Position numbers and translations under genes: made by a program. Below are positions 6,311-12,806 of a DNA stretch of 21,083 bases, piece by piece. Within the stretch, counting starts at the first letter, position 1. Every line of letters starts with the position of its first letter. This DNA is from a virus: positions 1 through 21,083 of the IMG/VR virus record IMGVR_UViG_3300030098_004823, one strand, 5' to 3'. The notes beneath the pieces are model-generated. The model was not told where the DNA came from. It did no database searches and worked only from the letters and a program-made list of their open reading frames with translations.

Positions 6311-6531
6311 CAGAAGCACAAAAGCATAGGGAATATGTTATTAGTGTTTTATCGGAGCTTAAAAGCGATACTGAACACATTAAGGAAGGGGTAGCAAAGA
6401 ATGAGCAGCATCTTAGTGAAATTAATGGAAGGTTACGCAAGACAGAGGAGAAAGTCAAGTTCATGGAAGGCGTTGGGTCTATTCTCTCTGTTATGTTTAC
6501 TTTTTTTATCGGTTGGTTGTTTAGGAGATAG
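6307..6531 (+). CDS. XhlA-like membrane protein, holin candidate
   Basis: A protein of 74 residues coupled to the lysozyme gene by ATGA. Residues about 1-52 form an amphipathic coiled coil (SELKSDTEHIKEGVAKNEQH, then INGRLRKTEEKVKF). One hydrophobic helix follows near the C-terminus, GSILSVMFTFFIGWLF (about 57-72), ending in RR. This build matches XhlA / haemolysin-type lysis accessory proteins, in which the coil is cytoplasmic and the single C-terminal span anchors in the inner membrane. Its place directly after an endolysin makes a holin or holin-partner role likely. A spanin is less likely because the span is at the C-terminus. Confidence 0.65.
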   Translation: MTEAQKHREYVISVLSELKSDTEHIKEGVAKNEQHLSEINGRLRKTEEKVKFMEGVGSILSVMFTFFIGWLFRR

Positions 6532-7305
6532 ATGAGTAAAGTATTGAAAAGAGCTATCGTTACCCCTGATAAGCATTTTCCTTTACATTCACAACCTGCA
6601 ATTAACTGTGTTAAACAGGTTATTGAAATTGTGAAGCCTAATCTTTATATAGATTTAGGTGATACTGGTGAGTGGGGTAACTTCTCTCATTGGAAGTGGA
6701 AAAGAAAGAAAAAGCCTCCTTTAGAGATTATAATCCCTACATTAAACCAGGATGTTAAAGATGTTAATGAGGGTATGGATCAAATTGACGAGTCTTTAGA
6801 TAAGGTAGGTTGTGAAACTAAACACTTCATACAAGGCAATCACGAGCTTTGGTTAGATCAATTTGTAGATGAACATTCTTACTTGCCTCAGTATATGCCT
6901 AAAAATTGTTTAAGATTAGAAGATCGTGGGTATAAATACCATAAATGTGGTAAATTTCTTAAGGTAGGGAAGCTCAATTTTTATCATGGACATCTATATG
7001 GTGGGCAATATCATACCGCTAATCATCTTAGAAAGTTAGGTGCAAATGTTATGTATGGGCATTGGCACGACATCCAGCAAATGAGTGCAACCCATATAGA
7101 TGGACAGAAGTCAGCCTGGAGTATTGGATGCTTAAAGGATATGACAAGAGAAAGTAATGAGTGGTTAGGTGGTAGAGGACATAATTGGAGTCATGGGTTC
7201 GCTATAGTGGATTTCTTTAGAGGTGGCAATTTTTCAGTACATTTGATGCAAATAATTGATGGTGTTACTAGCTTGTATGGGGAGAAGATAGATGGGAATG
7301 TCTAA
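6532..7305 (+). CDS. Calcineurin-like metallophosphoesterase
   Basis: A 257-residue protein with the complete signature of the calcineurin-like phosphoesterase superfamily, which holds two metal ions and hydrolyses phosphoesters. The motifs are PDKHFP (Asp13, His15), DLGDTGEW (Asp44), QGNHELW (Asn103, His104, Glu105), FYHGH (His152/His154) and YGHWHD (His177, His179). A lysine-rich insertion, WKWKRKKKPP (54-63), lies between motifs two and three and may contact nucleic acid. The substrate is unknown; phage relatives are often annotated as DNA phosphoesterases or protein phosphatases. It follows the preceding stop with no gap and lies between two small membrane-protein genes in the lysis-like block, an unusual address for such an enzyme. 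There is no signal peptide, so it is cytoplasmic. Confidence 0.88.
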   Translation: MSKVLKRAIVTPDKHFPLHSQPAINCVKQVIEIVKPNLYIDLGDTGEWGNFSHWKWKRKKKPPLEIIIPTLNQDVKDVNEGMDQIDESLDKVGCETKHFIQGNHELWLDQFVDEHSYLPQYMPKNCLRLEDRGYKYHKCGKFLKVGKLNFYHGHLYGGQYHTANHLRKLGANVMYGHWHDIQQMSATHIDGQKSAWSIGCLKDMTRESNEWLGGRGHNWSHGFAIVDFFRGGNFSVHLMQIIDGVTSLYGEKIDGNV

Positions 7306-7723
7306 ACAAGAAATAGAGCAGAAGAAGAAAGAGCGAATGGCTGCTAAGAGGCTTATGATTGATAAGCTAAGATTTTGGGTTGGTGTATTTAGTGTTCCTA
7401 CTATATTGATTATGGCTTGTATGTTAATTGCCTCGGCATATTACTTAGGTGAAAGTCAGTTAGCGGTTGTAACAGGTCTTATTTCGACTATAACGATAGG
7501 TTTAATCAATGTTTTAAATGGGATGGTAGCTCCACCTGCACCAGAAGACCCATTAGCGACAGTAGCAAAAGATTTAGTACATCATCTTCAGGAGAACAGT
7601 AAGTCTGCTGAAATCATGATGGATAAAAACCACATTAAAATAGGTGGTAATGGAATGAAAGTAGCAACAAGTAACGATAAAGACTTAATATGGGGAAAAG
7701 ATGGCAAACCAAGAAAGAAATAA
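7292..7723 (+). CDS. Membrane protein with two transmembrane helices, holin candidate
   Basis: A 143-residue protein. The basic N-terminus (EQKKKERMAAKR) precedes helix one, FWVGVFSVPTILIMACMLIASAYYL (about 28-52), and helix two, LAVVTGLISTITIGLINVLNGMV (about 57-79), which form a tight hairpin. A soluble tail of about 64 residues follows, with VAKDLVHHLQENSKSAEIMMDKNH and a polar, lysine-rich end. The hairpin with a charged N-terminus would suit a class II-type holin, but the long tail is unusual for one. It overlaps the phosphoesterase stop by 14 bases and has GGGGAGAAG just upstream. A second ATG, two codons in, is equally possible. Function is inferred from topology and location only. Confidence 0.65.
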   Translation: MGMSKQEIEQKKKERMAAKRLMIDKLRFWVGVFSVPTILIMACMLIASAYYLGESQLAVVTGLISTITIGLINVLNGMVAPPAPEDPLATVAKDLVHHLQENSKSAEIMMDKNHIKIGGNGMKVATSNDKDLIWGKDGKPRKK

Positions 7724-7829
7724 AACACATAAAAGAAGAAAAGAAGCAATAGATGCCTTAAATGGCGAATATAATGGTTGGTGGATATATCAATATTACA
7801 AAGGGTTAGTTAGGGGAAGTGAGAAATAA
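7701..7829 (+). CDS. Small basic/aromatic hypothetical protein (42 aa)
   Basis: A 42-codon frame from the ATG at 7701 to the TAA at 7827-7829. It starts 22 bases before the previous stop and is preceded by a GGGG-AAAAG site. The peptide has a basic first half (KTHKRRKEAIDAL) and an aromatic second half (EYNGWWIYQYYKGL). It ends in a TAATG overlap with the next small gene. The ribosome binding site, coupling on both sides and neighbouring codon style support translation. No family is recognised. Confidence 0.5.
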   Translation: MANQERNKTHKRRKEAIDALNGEYNGWWIYQYYKGLVRGSEK

Positions 7830-7945
7830 TGGATTGGGGAAGATTATTAGATGCTTTTTTAACAAGTTTATTTATCGCAGTTCCTTTGTGGGTGTTTTAT
7901 GTAGGAATTAAGATATTAATAATGGATTGGTTAAATGGAAAATAA
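7829..7945 (+). CDS. Single-span membrane microprotein (38 aa)
   Basis: A 38-codon frame starting at the TAATG overlap at 7829 and ending in TAA at 7943-7945. After MDWGRL comes one hydrophobic helix, AFLTSLFIAVPLWVFYVGI (about 9-27), and a short polar end, MDWLNGK. The preceding codons contain GGGGAAG at 7813-7819, suitably placed as a ribosome binding site. As a tiny membrane protein in a lysis-like block it could be a holin, an antiholin or another envelope effector. Topology alone cannot decide. Confidence 0.5.
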   Translation: MDWGRLLDAFLTSLFIAVPLWVFYVGIKILIMDWLNGK

Positions 7946-8051
7946 TGTTAGCAAATCTGAAGATTTAAGATTTTACATAAACAATAAAGAAATAATATAT
8001 AAAATAAGGAGTGATTATGTTAGAAATGATCGCAGCAAATTTAACAGGTAA
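7935..8051 (+). CDS. Doubtful small ORF (38 aa)
   Basis: Open from the ATG at 7935 to the TAA at 8049-8051, in a different frame from both neighbours. It encodes a polar peptide with NNKEIIYKIRSDYVRNDR. It spans the otherwise noncoding gap 7946-8016 and runs through the ribosome binding site of the next gene. There is no convincing Shine-Dalgarno site before it. It may be chance, but it is the only frame that fills this gap. Confidence 0.25.
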   Translation: MENNVSKSEDLRFYINNKEIIYKIRSDYVRNDRSKFNR

Positions 8052-8316
8052 GGCAGTAGCTGTAGCAGGAGGAGGAGTTGCAGTTGTTGTCTCTACTTGG
8101 GTTTTAAAAAAGATACCTAATGCTACTATAAAAGCAAAGGTGGGGATGTGGATGTATGGACTAGGAGTTGGAGTAACTCTTGGAATGGCTAAATGGAAAT
8201 TTACTAAGCCAATATGGAATAAGGTTGTTGAGCCATATTTTATTGACTTAATAGATAATGTAATAATAACTGGACTATCAAAGTTTGTGGAGGGCATGAG
8301 ATCAGATAATGTCTAA
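8017..8316 (+). CDS. Small membrane protein upstream of fibre gene
   Basis: A protein of 99 residues from the ATG at 8017, chosen because AAGGAG (8006-8011) lies five bases upstream. A GTG at 8011 overlaps that site and is unlikely. Residues about 8-29, LTGKAVAVAGGGVAVVVSTWVL, are hydrophobic and glycine-rich. A second moderately hydrophobic stretch, VGMWMYGLGVGVTLGMA, is near 43-59, so two spans are possible. The C-terminal third is amphipathic (FIDLIDNVIITGLSKFVEGM). It overlaps the next gene by 8 bases. It could be a pore-former, holin or virion membrane-interacting protein; I recognise no family. Confidence 0.6.
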   Translation: MLEMIAANLTGKAVAVAGGGVAVVVSTWVLKKIPNATIKAKVGMWMYGLGVGVTLGMAKWKFTKPIWNKVVEPYFIDLIDNVIITGLSKFVEGMRSDNV

Positions 8317-9694
8317 TCTTAAATTAGATAATGCTTTAGATCATAATCTTAAACCAATAAAGGTAGAAGATAGAATTTTGCCTTTAAATGTTTCTGATAG
8401 TAAAATAGTTTATCCTAAAACACCTACAGATACTTACGAGGTGGCTAATAAAAAGTATGTAGATGATAATGCAGGTGGTAGTGGTGGTATAAGTGTAGAT
8501 AAGTTTTATAGGTCATCTGCTTTTTATCATGGTGGTGCAAATCTTGAATATATACCATTAGCAGGAGGTGCTATTGGCGAAGTGTCAAGTTTACAAGACT
8601 ACACTACCGATGATAGTAATTTTATTTGTCCTTACGACCTTAAAATAACTACAATATATGTACAAGCTACAAGAGCAAGTAGTTCAAGTTCTATTGCAGG
8701 AAATACATCTATGAGATTATATAAAAATGGTTCAACATTGTCTAATAAAGTAACAGTAAATATGTCTACAATAGGATATAATAGTACAGATATATATACA
8801 GTTTATACATTTGATTTTAGTGGAGAAACAAATACATATTCAGCAGGTGAAATCATGCAAATATCTATTGACCCAAGTAGTAGGAGAATATACATAATGA
8901 GTTTAACAAATAAGACAATAGCAAATACATATAAAGATGTATTACAAATTGACAATAGTAATAATGGAGCATCTGCTATAATAAAAACTGTAAAAAGTGG
9001 CAATGGCGTTGATACTGCATTAAGATTATCAAAGGAAATAGTAAGCGTAAGACCTTCAACTTCTGAAACTTCTACTGCATTAAGAGTGCAATCTTATGAA
9101 GGGAGTACATTACTGCAAGTAGATTCTACTAATACAGCAGTTAAAGCATTAGGACAATATGTAAATACAGGTGTTAAGCAATTTATGTATGCTGCTGCAC
9201 ATTCATATCCTGATACTGCTAATACTTGGAGTGCATTAGATGCAATAGGTGGAGGTAGATTTAGAAATTCTAATATAGAATTAGGTACAGGTTCGTCTCC
9301 TGCGACAACTTATGATGTATCAGGTGGAAATGTAGCTGATGATTTTGTACAATCAATTTGGTATGTTCCATTTAATATAGCTATTGATTCTGTAAAAGTA
9401 TGGTTTGGAGCGAGTAATTCATCGGGTGATGTAGTTAAATTTAGTTTGATGAGTTATACAATATCAACTGCAAATGATGCAACAGGTGGTGATTTAAGTG
9501 CAGGTGTAGAAAATTGTGTATCACCATCAACAATAACAGGTGCAGGATATGAACAGGCTTATTATCAATCATTAACAGTAAATACAGCAAATGTAGACGC
9601 AGGAAAAGCGATAGTAGCTTGTGTGCATCAAGATGGGACAAATTCTGATTTGACTGTAAATATGCAATTAGTATATCATTTAAGAAGTACATAA
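8309..9694 (+). CDS. Tail fibre / virion surface protein with repeated beta domains
   Basis: A 461-residue protein poor in Cys and rich in S, T, N and G, typical of trimeric phage fibres. Residues about 36-53, PKTPTDTYEVANKKYVDD, form the classic fibre hinge found at the base of many tail fibres. Two beta-sandwich-like regions follow. One is about 98-195 (CPYDLKITTIYVQATRAS) and the other about 310-460 (VPFNIAIDSVKVWFGAS). Between them, about 225-285, is a shaft-like stretch with ALRVQSYEGSTLLQVDSTN. Both sandwiches open with a similar hydrophobic beta hairpin, so one may be a copy of the other. The probable role is adsorption or head decoration. It is located between the lysis-like block and the neck genes rather than after the tape measure, so a head or neck fibre is as likely as a tail fibre. 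Confidence 0.65.
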   Translation: MSNLKLDNALDHNLKPIKVEDRILPLNVSDSKIVYPKTPTDTYEVANKKYVDDNAGGSGGISVDKFYRSSAFYHGGANLEYIPLAGGAIGEVSSLQDYTTDDSNFICPYDLKITTIYVQATRASSSSSIAGNTSMRLYKNGSTLSNKVTVNMSTIGYNSTDIYTVYTFDFSGETNTYSAGEIMQISIDPSSRRIYIMSLTNKTIANTYKDVLQIDNSNNGASAIIKTVKSGNGVDTALRLSKEIVSVRPSTSETSTALRVQSYEGSTLLQVDSTNTAVKALGQYVNTGVKQFMYAAAHSYPDTANTWSALDAIGGGRFRNSNIELGTGSSPATTYDVSGGNVADDFVQSIWYVPFNIAIDSVKVWFGASNSSGDVVKFSLMSYTISTANDATGGDLSAGVENCVSPSTITGAGYEQAYYQSLTVNTANVDAGKAIVACVHQDGTNSDLTVNMQLVYHLRST

Positions 9695-9711
9695 AATTAA
9701 GGAGATAAGTT

Positions 9712-11247
9712 ATGCCTAAAGCATTAGGATACGCCACAGGAACTTCGGCAACCTTTGAAAGTCAAAGTGGTGTAGTAGATAGAAGTAAAGCTGTTTCAAA
9801 AACTAAAAAAGGTATTGTATATTCTGCTGATACAAATAGTCTATTACTAGACATACAAAAAAGTACAAGTGAAACTACAGTACAATCTAGCGATATTAAG
9901 GCTTTAAATATTAAAAACACAGGTAAAGTTCCTGCATTTATTATTTTAGGATACAGATTATGGACTGAAGCCGCAACACAAAGTGCTAATAGTTATCATG
10001 TAAACTACTTACTCAAGCCAAATGAAGAATTGTATTTACCTACTATCAGAGGTGTAATAAGTGATGAAGATGTTGAGCCTCTTGGTGGGACTGCTGTAAC
10101 AGATGGTGTTCCAGATTCTAATATGTATACAGATTCTACCGCTAATGTGGATCATGCAACCTCAGCTACTATGGGTTCAGATGCGACACATACTACATTA
10201 AATTTAGAAGATGGTCATAGCAAATTCTTTAGGGTTGGAGATTTAATTAGATTAGAAGATGAAATATGTGAAGTTACTGCTACAGGCACAGGTGCAGATT
10301 TAGCGAATAGTACTTTAACAATTATTAGAGGTACGCATGGTTCGACAGCTGCAACACACGCTGATGAAGTAGCTGTAAGATTTCCATTTTTTAATGCTTA
10401 TCATAATTTTAATAAATATTCAGTAGCACAGACTGATGAAAGTGGAAGATTTAAGTGTTTTAATATGTTTGGTCAGGGTAGAGCAGCAACTGCTTTGCAA
10501 GGCATAGTACCTGGTAGTTTTTCAGTACAGTTTTATGAAGCAGGGTATCAAGAATTAGGTTTGACAGGAATTACATCTTCTACTAACTCAGGATTAACAG
10601 CTTCAACTGCTTATGAATTTGATATTCAGGTGGATGGCGGAACTAATTTTGATAATTTAAGTTTCACAACAGATTCTTCAAATGTTAATTTTGGTGGCAA
10701 GAATGGAATAGTCGCTAAGATACAAGAGGCATTAGATACTCAATTTTACACATCAGGCAATTTATTTGAAAAGAAAGTTCATGTCGAAATAGTTGGAGGT
10801 GATATAAGGTTTACATCAGGCTCTCATTTAGCTACATCTGCTATAGCTTTAGGAGCAGGTTCTAGTGGTACTGCTGAGTTTTTTGGAACAGGTAGAATCC
10901 CTGCTGCTCCTGCGGCAGCTACTGCTGTTGCAGCTAGATTAGCACCTACAGAAACTTACGATCCTGTTACTTACGGAAGTAGTTTTAAAGAAGACTTATT
11001 TGTGTATGATGATGGTAATGGTAATTTATTTGGCAAAGCTAGAGGAACTATAAATTATGAAACAGGTGCTGTTGATATGGTAGGATGTCCGCCTAATGCT
11101 CAGTTTGTTTATAATGTATTGCATACTTCGGCTTTTTCAGGTAAACAAGATGCTACAGAAGCTACAAAACAAAATAGTTTACAAGCAGTTTATGCTAACT
11201 TGCCTTCTCAGAAATGGGCAGGTGAAATAGAAATAGAGACATTTTAA
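9712..11247 (+). CDS. Virion structural protein
   Basis: A 511-residue protein preceded by AAGGAG. The N-terminal 115 residues resemble a beta domain that could pack on another virion protein (LNIKNTGKVPAFIILGYRLW). Residues about 170-225 hold a module seen in many phage structural proteins, VGDLIRLEDEICEVT followed by LTIIRGTHGSTAATHADEV. Residues about 298-380, with YEFDIQVDGGTNFDNLSF, FGGKNGIVAKIQEALDTQF and GGDIRFTSGSH, resemble the flagellin hook IN-like domain. An Ala/Pro linker (PAAPAAATAVAARLAPTE) is near 396-413. The C-terminal part (about 440-511) has GTINYETGAVDMVGCPP. The content fits a multi-domain decoration, fibre or neck protein. Exact location in the particle is unknown. Its stop overlaps the next microprotein start (TAATG). 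Confidence 0.6.
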   Translation: MPKALGYATGTSATFESQSGVVDRSKAVSKTKKGIVYSADTNSLLLDIQKSTSETTVQSSDIKALNIKNTGKVPAFIILGYRLWTEAATQSANSYHVNYLLKPNEELYLPTIRGVISDEDVEPLGGTAVTDGVPDSNMYTDSTANVDHATSATMGSDATHTTLNLEDGHSKFFRVGDLIRLEDEICEVTATGTGADLANSTLTIIRGTHGSTAATHADEVAVRFPFFNAYHNFNKYSVAQTDESGRFKCFNMFGQGRAATALQGIVPGSFSVQFYEAGYQELGLTGITSSTNSGLTASTAYEFDIQVDGGTNFDNLSFTTDSSNVNFGGKNGIVAKIQEALDTQFYTSGNLFEKKVHVEIVGGDIRFTSGSHLATSAIALGAGSSGTAEFFGTGRIPAAPAAATAVAARLAPTETYDPVTYGSSFKEDLFVYDDGNGNLFGKARGTINYETGAVDMVGCPPNAQFVYNVLHTSAFSGKQDATEATKQNSLQAVYANLPSQKWAGEIEIETF

Positions 11248-11321
11248 TGCCATACGGAAAAGGAACATACGGAAAAAAGAAGGGTAGACCAAAAAAGAAA
11301 AGAAAGAAAGGTCGTAAATAA
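11247..11321 (+). CDS. AT-hook-like microprotein (24 aa)
   Basis: A 24-codon frame linked at both ends by TAATG overlaps: the start shares bases with the stop of the 511-residue protein, and its own stop shares bases with the next start. The peptide has a YGKGTYGKK opening, then GRP (13-15) embedded in lysines and arginines (KKKGRPKKKRKK). This is the core of the AT-hook, which inserts Arg-Gly-Arg/Pro-type side chains into the minor groove of AT-rich DNA. Fifteen of the residues are Lys or Arg. The double coupling and clear composition argue for a real translated product. It may be a condensing peptide packaged with DNA or bound to phage DNA; function is inferred from motif only. Confidence 0.7.
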   Translation: MPYGKGTYGKKKGRPKKKRKKGRK

Positions 11322-12361
11322 TGGCAATTTCAAGTACAATAGAATATTGCACAGATTCAGATGTTTATCAGGTATATCCTGGTATTAATGCTGTAGATGG
11401 CAAAACAAGATTATATGGTGGATGGGTAGAAAGCGGTACATCACATTTATATTATATGTACAACACAGGATATACTGCTGTACTTTATAAAGATGGACAA
11501 GATTTAGGGTCAGAAACTACAGGTACTTTAGATGCCGATCCTGCTAATCAATGGCATTATACTGAGGCAGATGATAGGATTGAATACTATAAAGAAAGTA
11601 GTTCAGTTGCCGCTTTAAACGCTTCTATATGGGAAGCAGGTGTAGACTTTCAAACTTTACTACAGAACGCTAGAAGAAACGCATCAAGATATTTTGAGTC
11701 AAGAGTAGACTTTAGAACTGCTAAAGAAATTTCTAAAGATAGAGAAGGCAACTATCCTTATATTGTTATTCGTTGTACAGCACTTATAGCTGCCACGCTT
11801 TTAATTAAAGCACACGATGCTTCTGATCCAATATTTGAGCGTGGAGTATTAGAGATATTTGAAGAAGAAATAGATAATATTATTGATGGTATTAACACAG
11901 GCAAGATTACTCTTACACATCAAGTTACTATGGACTCTAGTAAAGGTATTATTAGAGATATTCAGTACACTCAAGGTACATCTCCTGATACAGGATTGAG
12001 ACCAGTAGAGCTTAGAGGAAAAGCTACAGGATTAAGTGGATTTGATTTAATAGAATTAAGGATTTCTACTGTAGGTGCTTTAGGTGTAGGGAAATATAGC
12101 GTAAAAGTTAAAGATAGTGATAAACTGAAAAATGACGAAGTGATTACAGATGAAATTATTTCAGGTGATTTTCAAGATTTAGCTTATGGTTTACAAGTAA
12201 GATTTGCAGGTGGAAGCGATGCTTCGGAGGCAAAATCAGGCGACAAATGGGAAATAGAAGTATATAGTTACTCTATGGACTCTACAGTATCAGAAGTAAA
12301 CTCAATGACACAAACAAGAGGTGGATATGGCGTTGCAGTTAAACGCAGCCTCAGGGTATGA
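11321..12361 (+). CDS. Head-tail adaptor / neck protein with extra C-terminal domain
   Basis: A 346-residue protein. The N-terminus IEYCTDSDVYQVYPGIN (about 7-23) matches the opening of phage gp6 / DUF1320-like head-tail connectors. An inserted beta segment (about 30-95) contains YMYNTGYTAVLYKDGQ. The helical core continues through FQTLLQNARRNASRYFESRVDF (about 112-133) and the acidic helix ERGVLEIFEEEIDNIIDGIN (about 174-193). About residue 225 onward is a second domain with VELRGKATGLSGFDLIELRI, GLQVRFAGG and SGDKWEIEVYSY. It resembles the beta domain with a C-terminal GD-x-W/Y signature often attached to phage tail proteins. So the usual connector appears enlarged by at least one decoration domain. 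It overlaps the next gene by about 35 bases, and gene order from here to the major tail protein fits a neck block. Confidence 0.6.
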   Translation: MAISSTIEYCTDSDVYQVYPGINAVDGKTRLYGGWVESGTSHLYYMYNTGYTAVLYKDGQDLGSETTGTLDADPANQWHYTEADDRIEYYKESSSVAALNASIWEAGVDFQTLLQNARRNASRYFESRVDFRTAKEISKDREGNYPYIVIRCTALIAATLLIKAHDASDPIFERGVLEIFEEEIDNIIDGINTGKITLTHQVTMDSSKGIIRDIQYTQGTSPDTGLRPVELRGKATGLSGFDLIELRISTVGALGVGKYSVKVKDSDKLKNDEVITDEIISGDFQDLAYGLQVRFAGGSDASEAKSGDKWEIEVYSYSMDSTVSEVNSMTQTRGGYGVAVKRSLRV

Positions 12362-12806
12362 TGATGTCTTTTGGACTAATGTCCTTAAAAAGATAGAAGC
12401 GTTAATAAATGATTCATCTACTTATGGTCATGTTTATATAGCACCTACAATGCAAGATAAATCGCCTCAGAGTGTGCGTATATGGGGAGATTCTGCTGAT
12501 TCTGAGGTGTTAAAGCATACAGAGTGGATAAAGCGATATAACGCAAATATATCCCTTTATATGATTTCAGAGTCTCCAACAGAGAATTTTTACAAAAGTT
12601 TTTATGAGCAATCGGAAGTTCTTTATCAAGTAATGGCTAATAATAATACAGTTACAGGTGCTTTAGGCTGGTACGATGGTGTAGTTGAAGATATAATTTA
12701 TGATGAATTAGATTCTATAGAAGAAGGGATTGATGGATTGCATAAGGCAAGTTTTGATTTTTCTTGCCTCGTTAATCGTATAACAACAGCGACAATTAAT
12801 TTATGA
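12327..12806 (+). CDS. Tail completion / terminator-like protein (copy 1)
   Basis: A 159-residue protein from the ATG at 12327, chosen because AAGAGGTGG lies just upstream; a GTG at 12321 is the alternative. Landmarks are DDVFWTNVLKKIEALI (about 12-27), VYIAPTMQDKSPQSVRIWGD (about 36-55), EWIKRYNANISLYMIS (about 66-81) and FYKSFYEQSEVLYQVM (about 88-103). These same landmarks recur in the N-terminal 145 residues of the next gene, so the two are paralogs. Size, alpha/beta layout and position between the connector and the tail tube fit the neck terminator or tail-completion class. The assignment rests on context, not on a diagnostic motif. The stop overlaps the next start (ATGA). Confidence 0.55.
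   Translation: MALQLNAASGYDDVFWTNVLKKIEALINDSSTYGHVYIAPTMQDKSPQSVRIWGDSADSEVLKHTEWIKRYNANISLYMISESPTENFYKSFYEQSEVLYQVMANNNTVTGALGWYDGVVEDIIYDELDSIEEGIDGLHKASFDFSCLVNRITTATINL

Noticed and set aside
7945-7968. Seven-codon frame after the membrane microprotein
   Set aside because: Too short, with no own ribosome binding site; probably chance TAATG.
7965-8297. Minus-strand open frame opposite the 99-residue membrane protein
   Set aside because: Runs against the direction of all neighbours, and the sense gene has a strong AAGGAG site.
9441-9737. Minus-strand L/H-rich open frame
   Set aside because: Antisense across the end of the fibre gene and the start of the next; composition typical of reverse reading.
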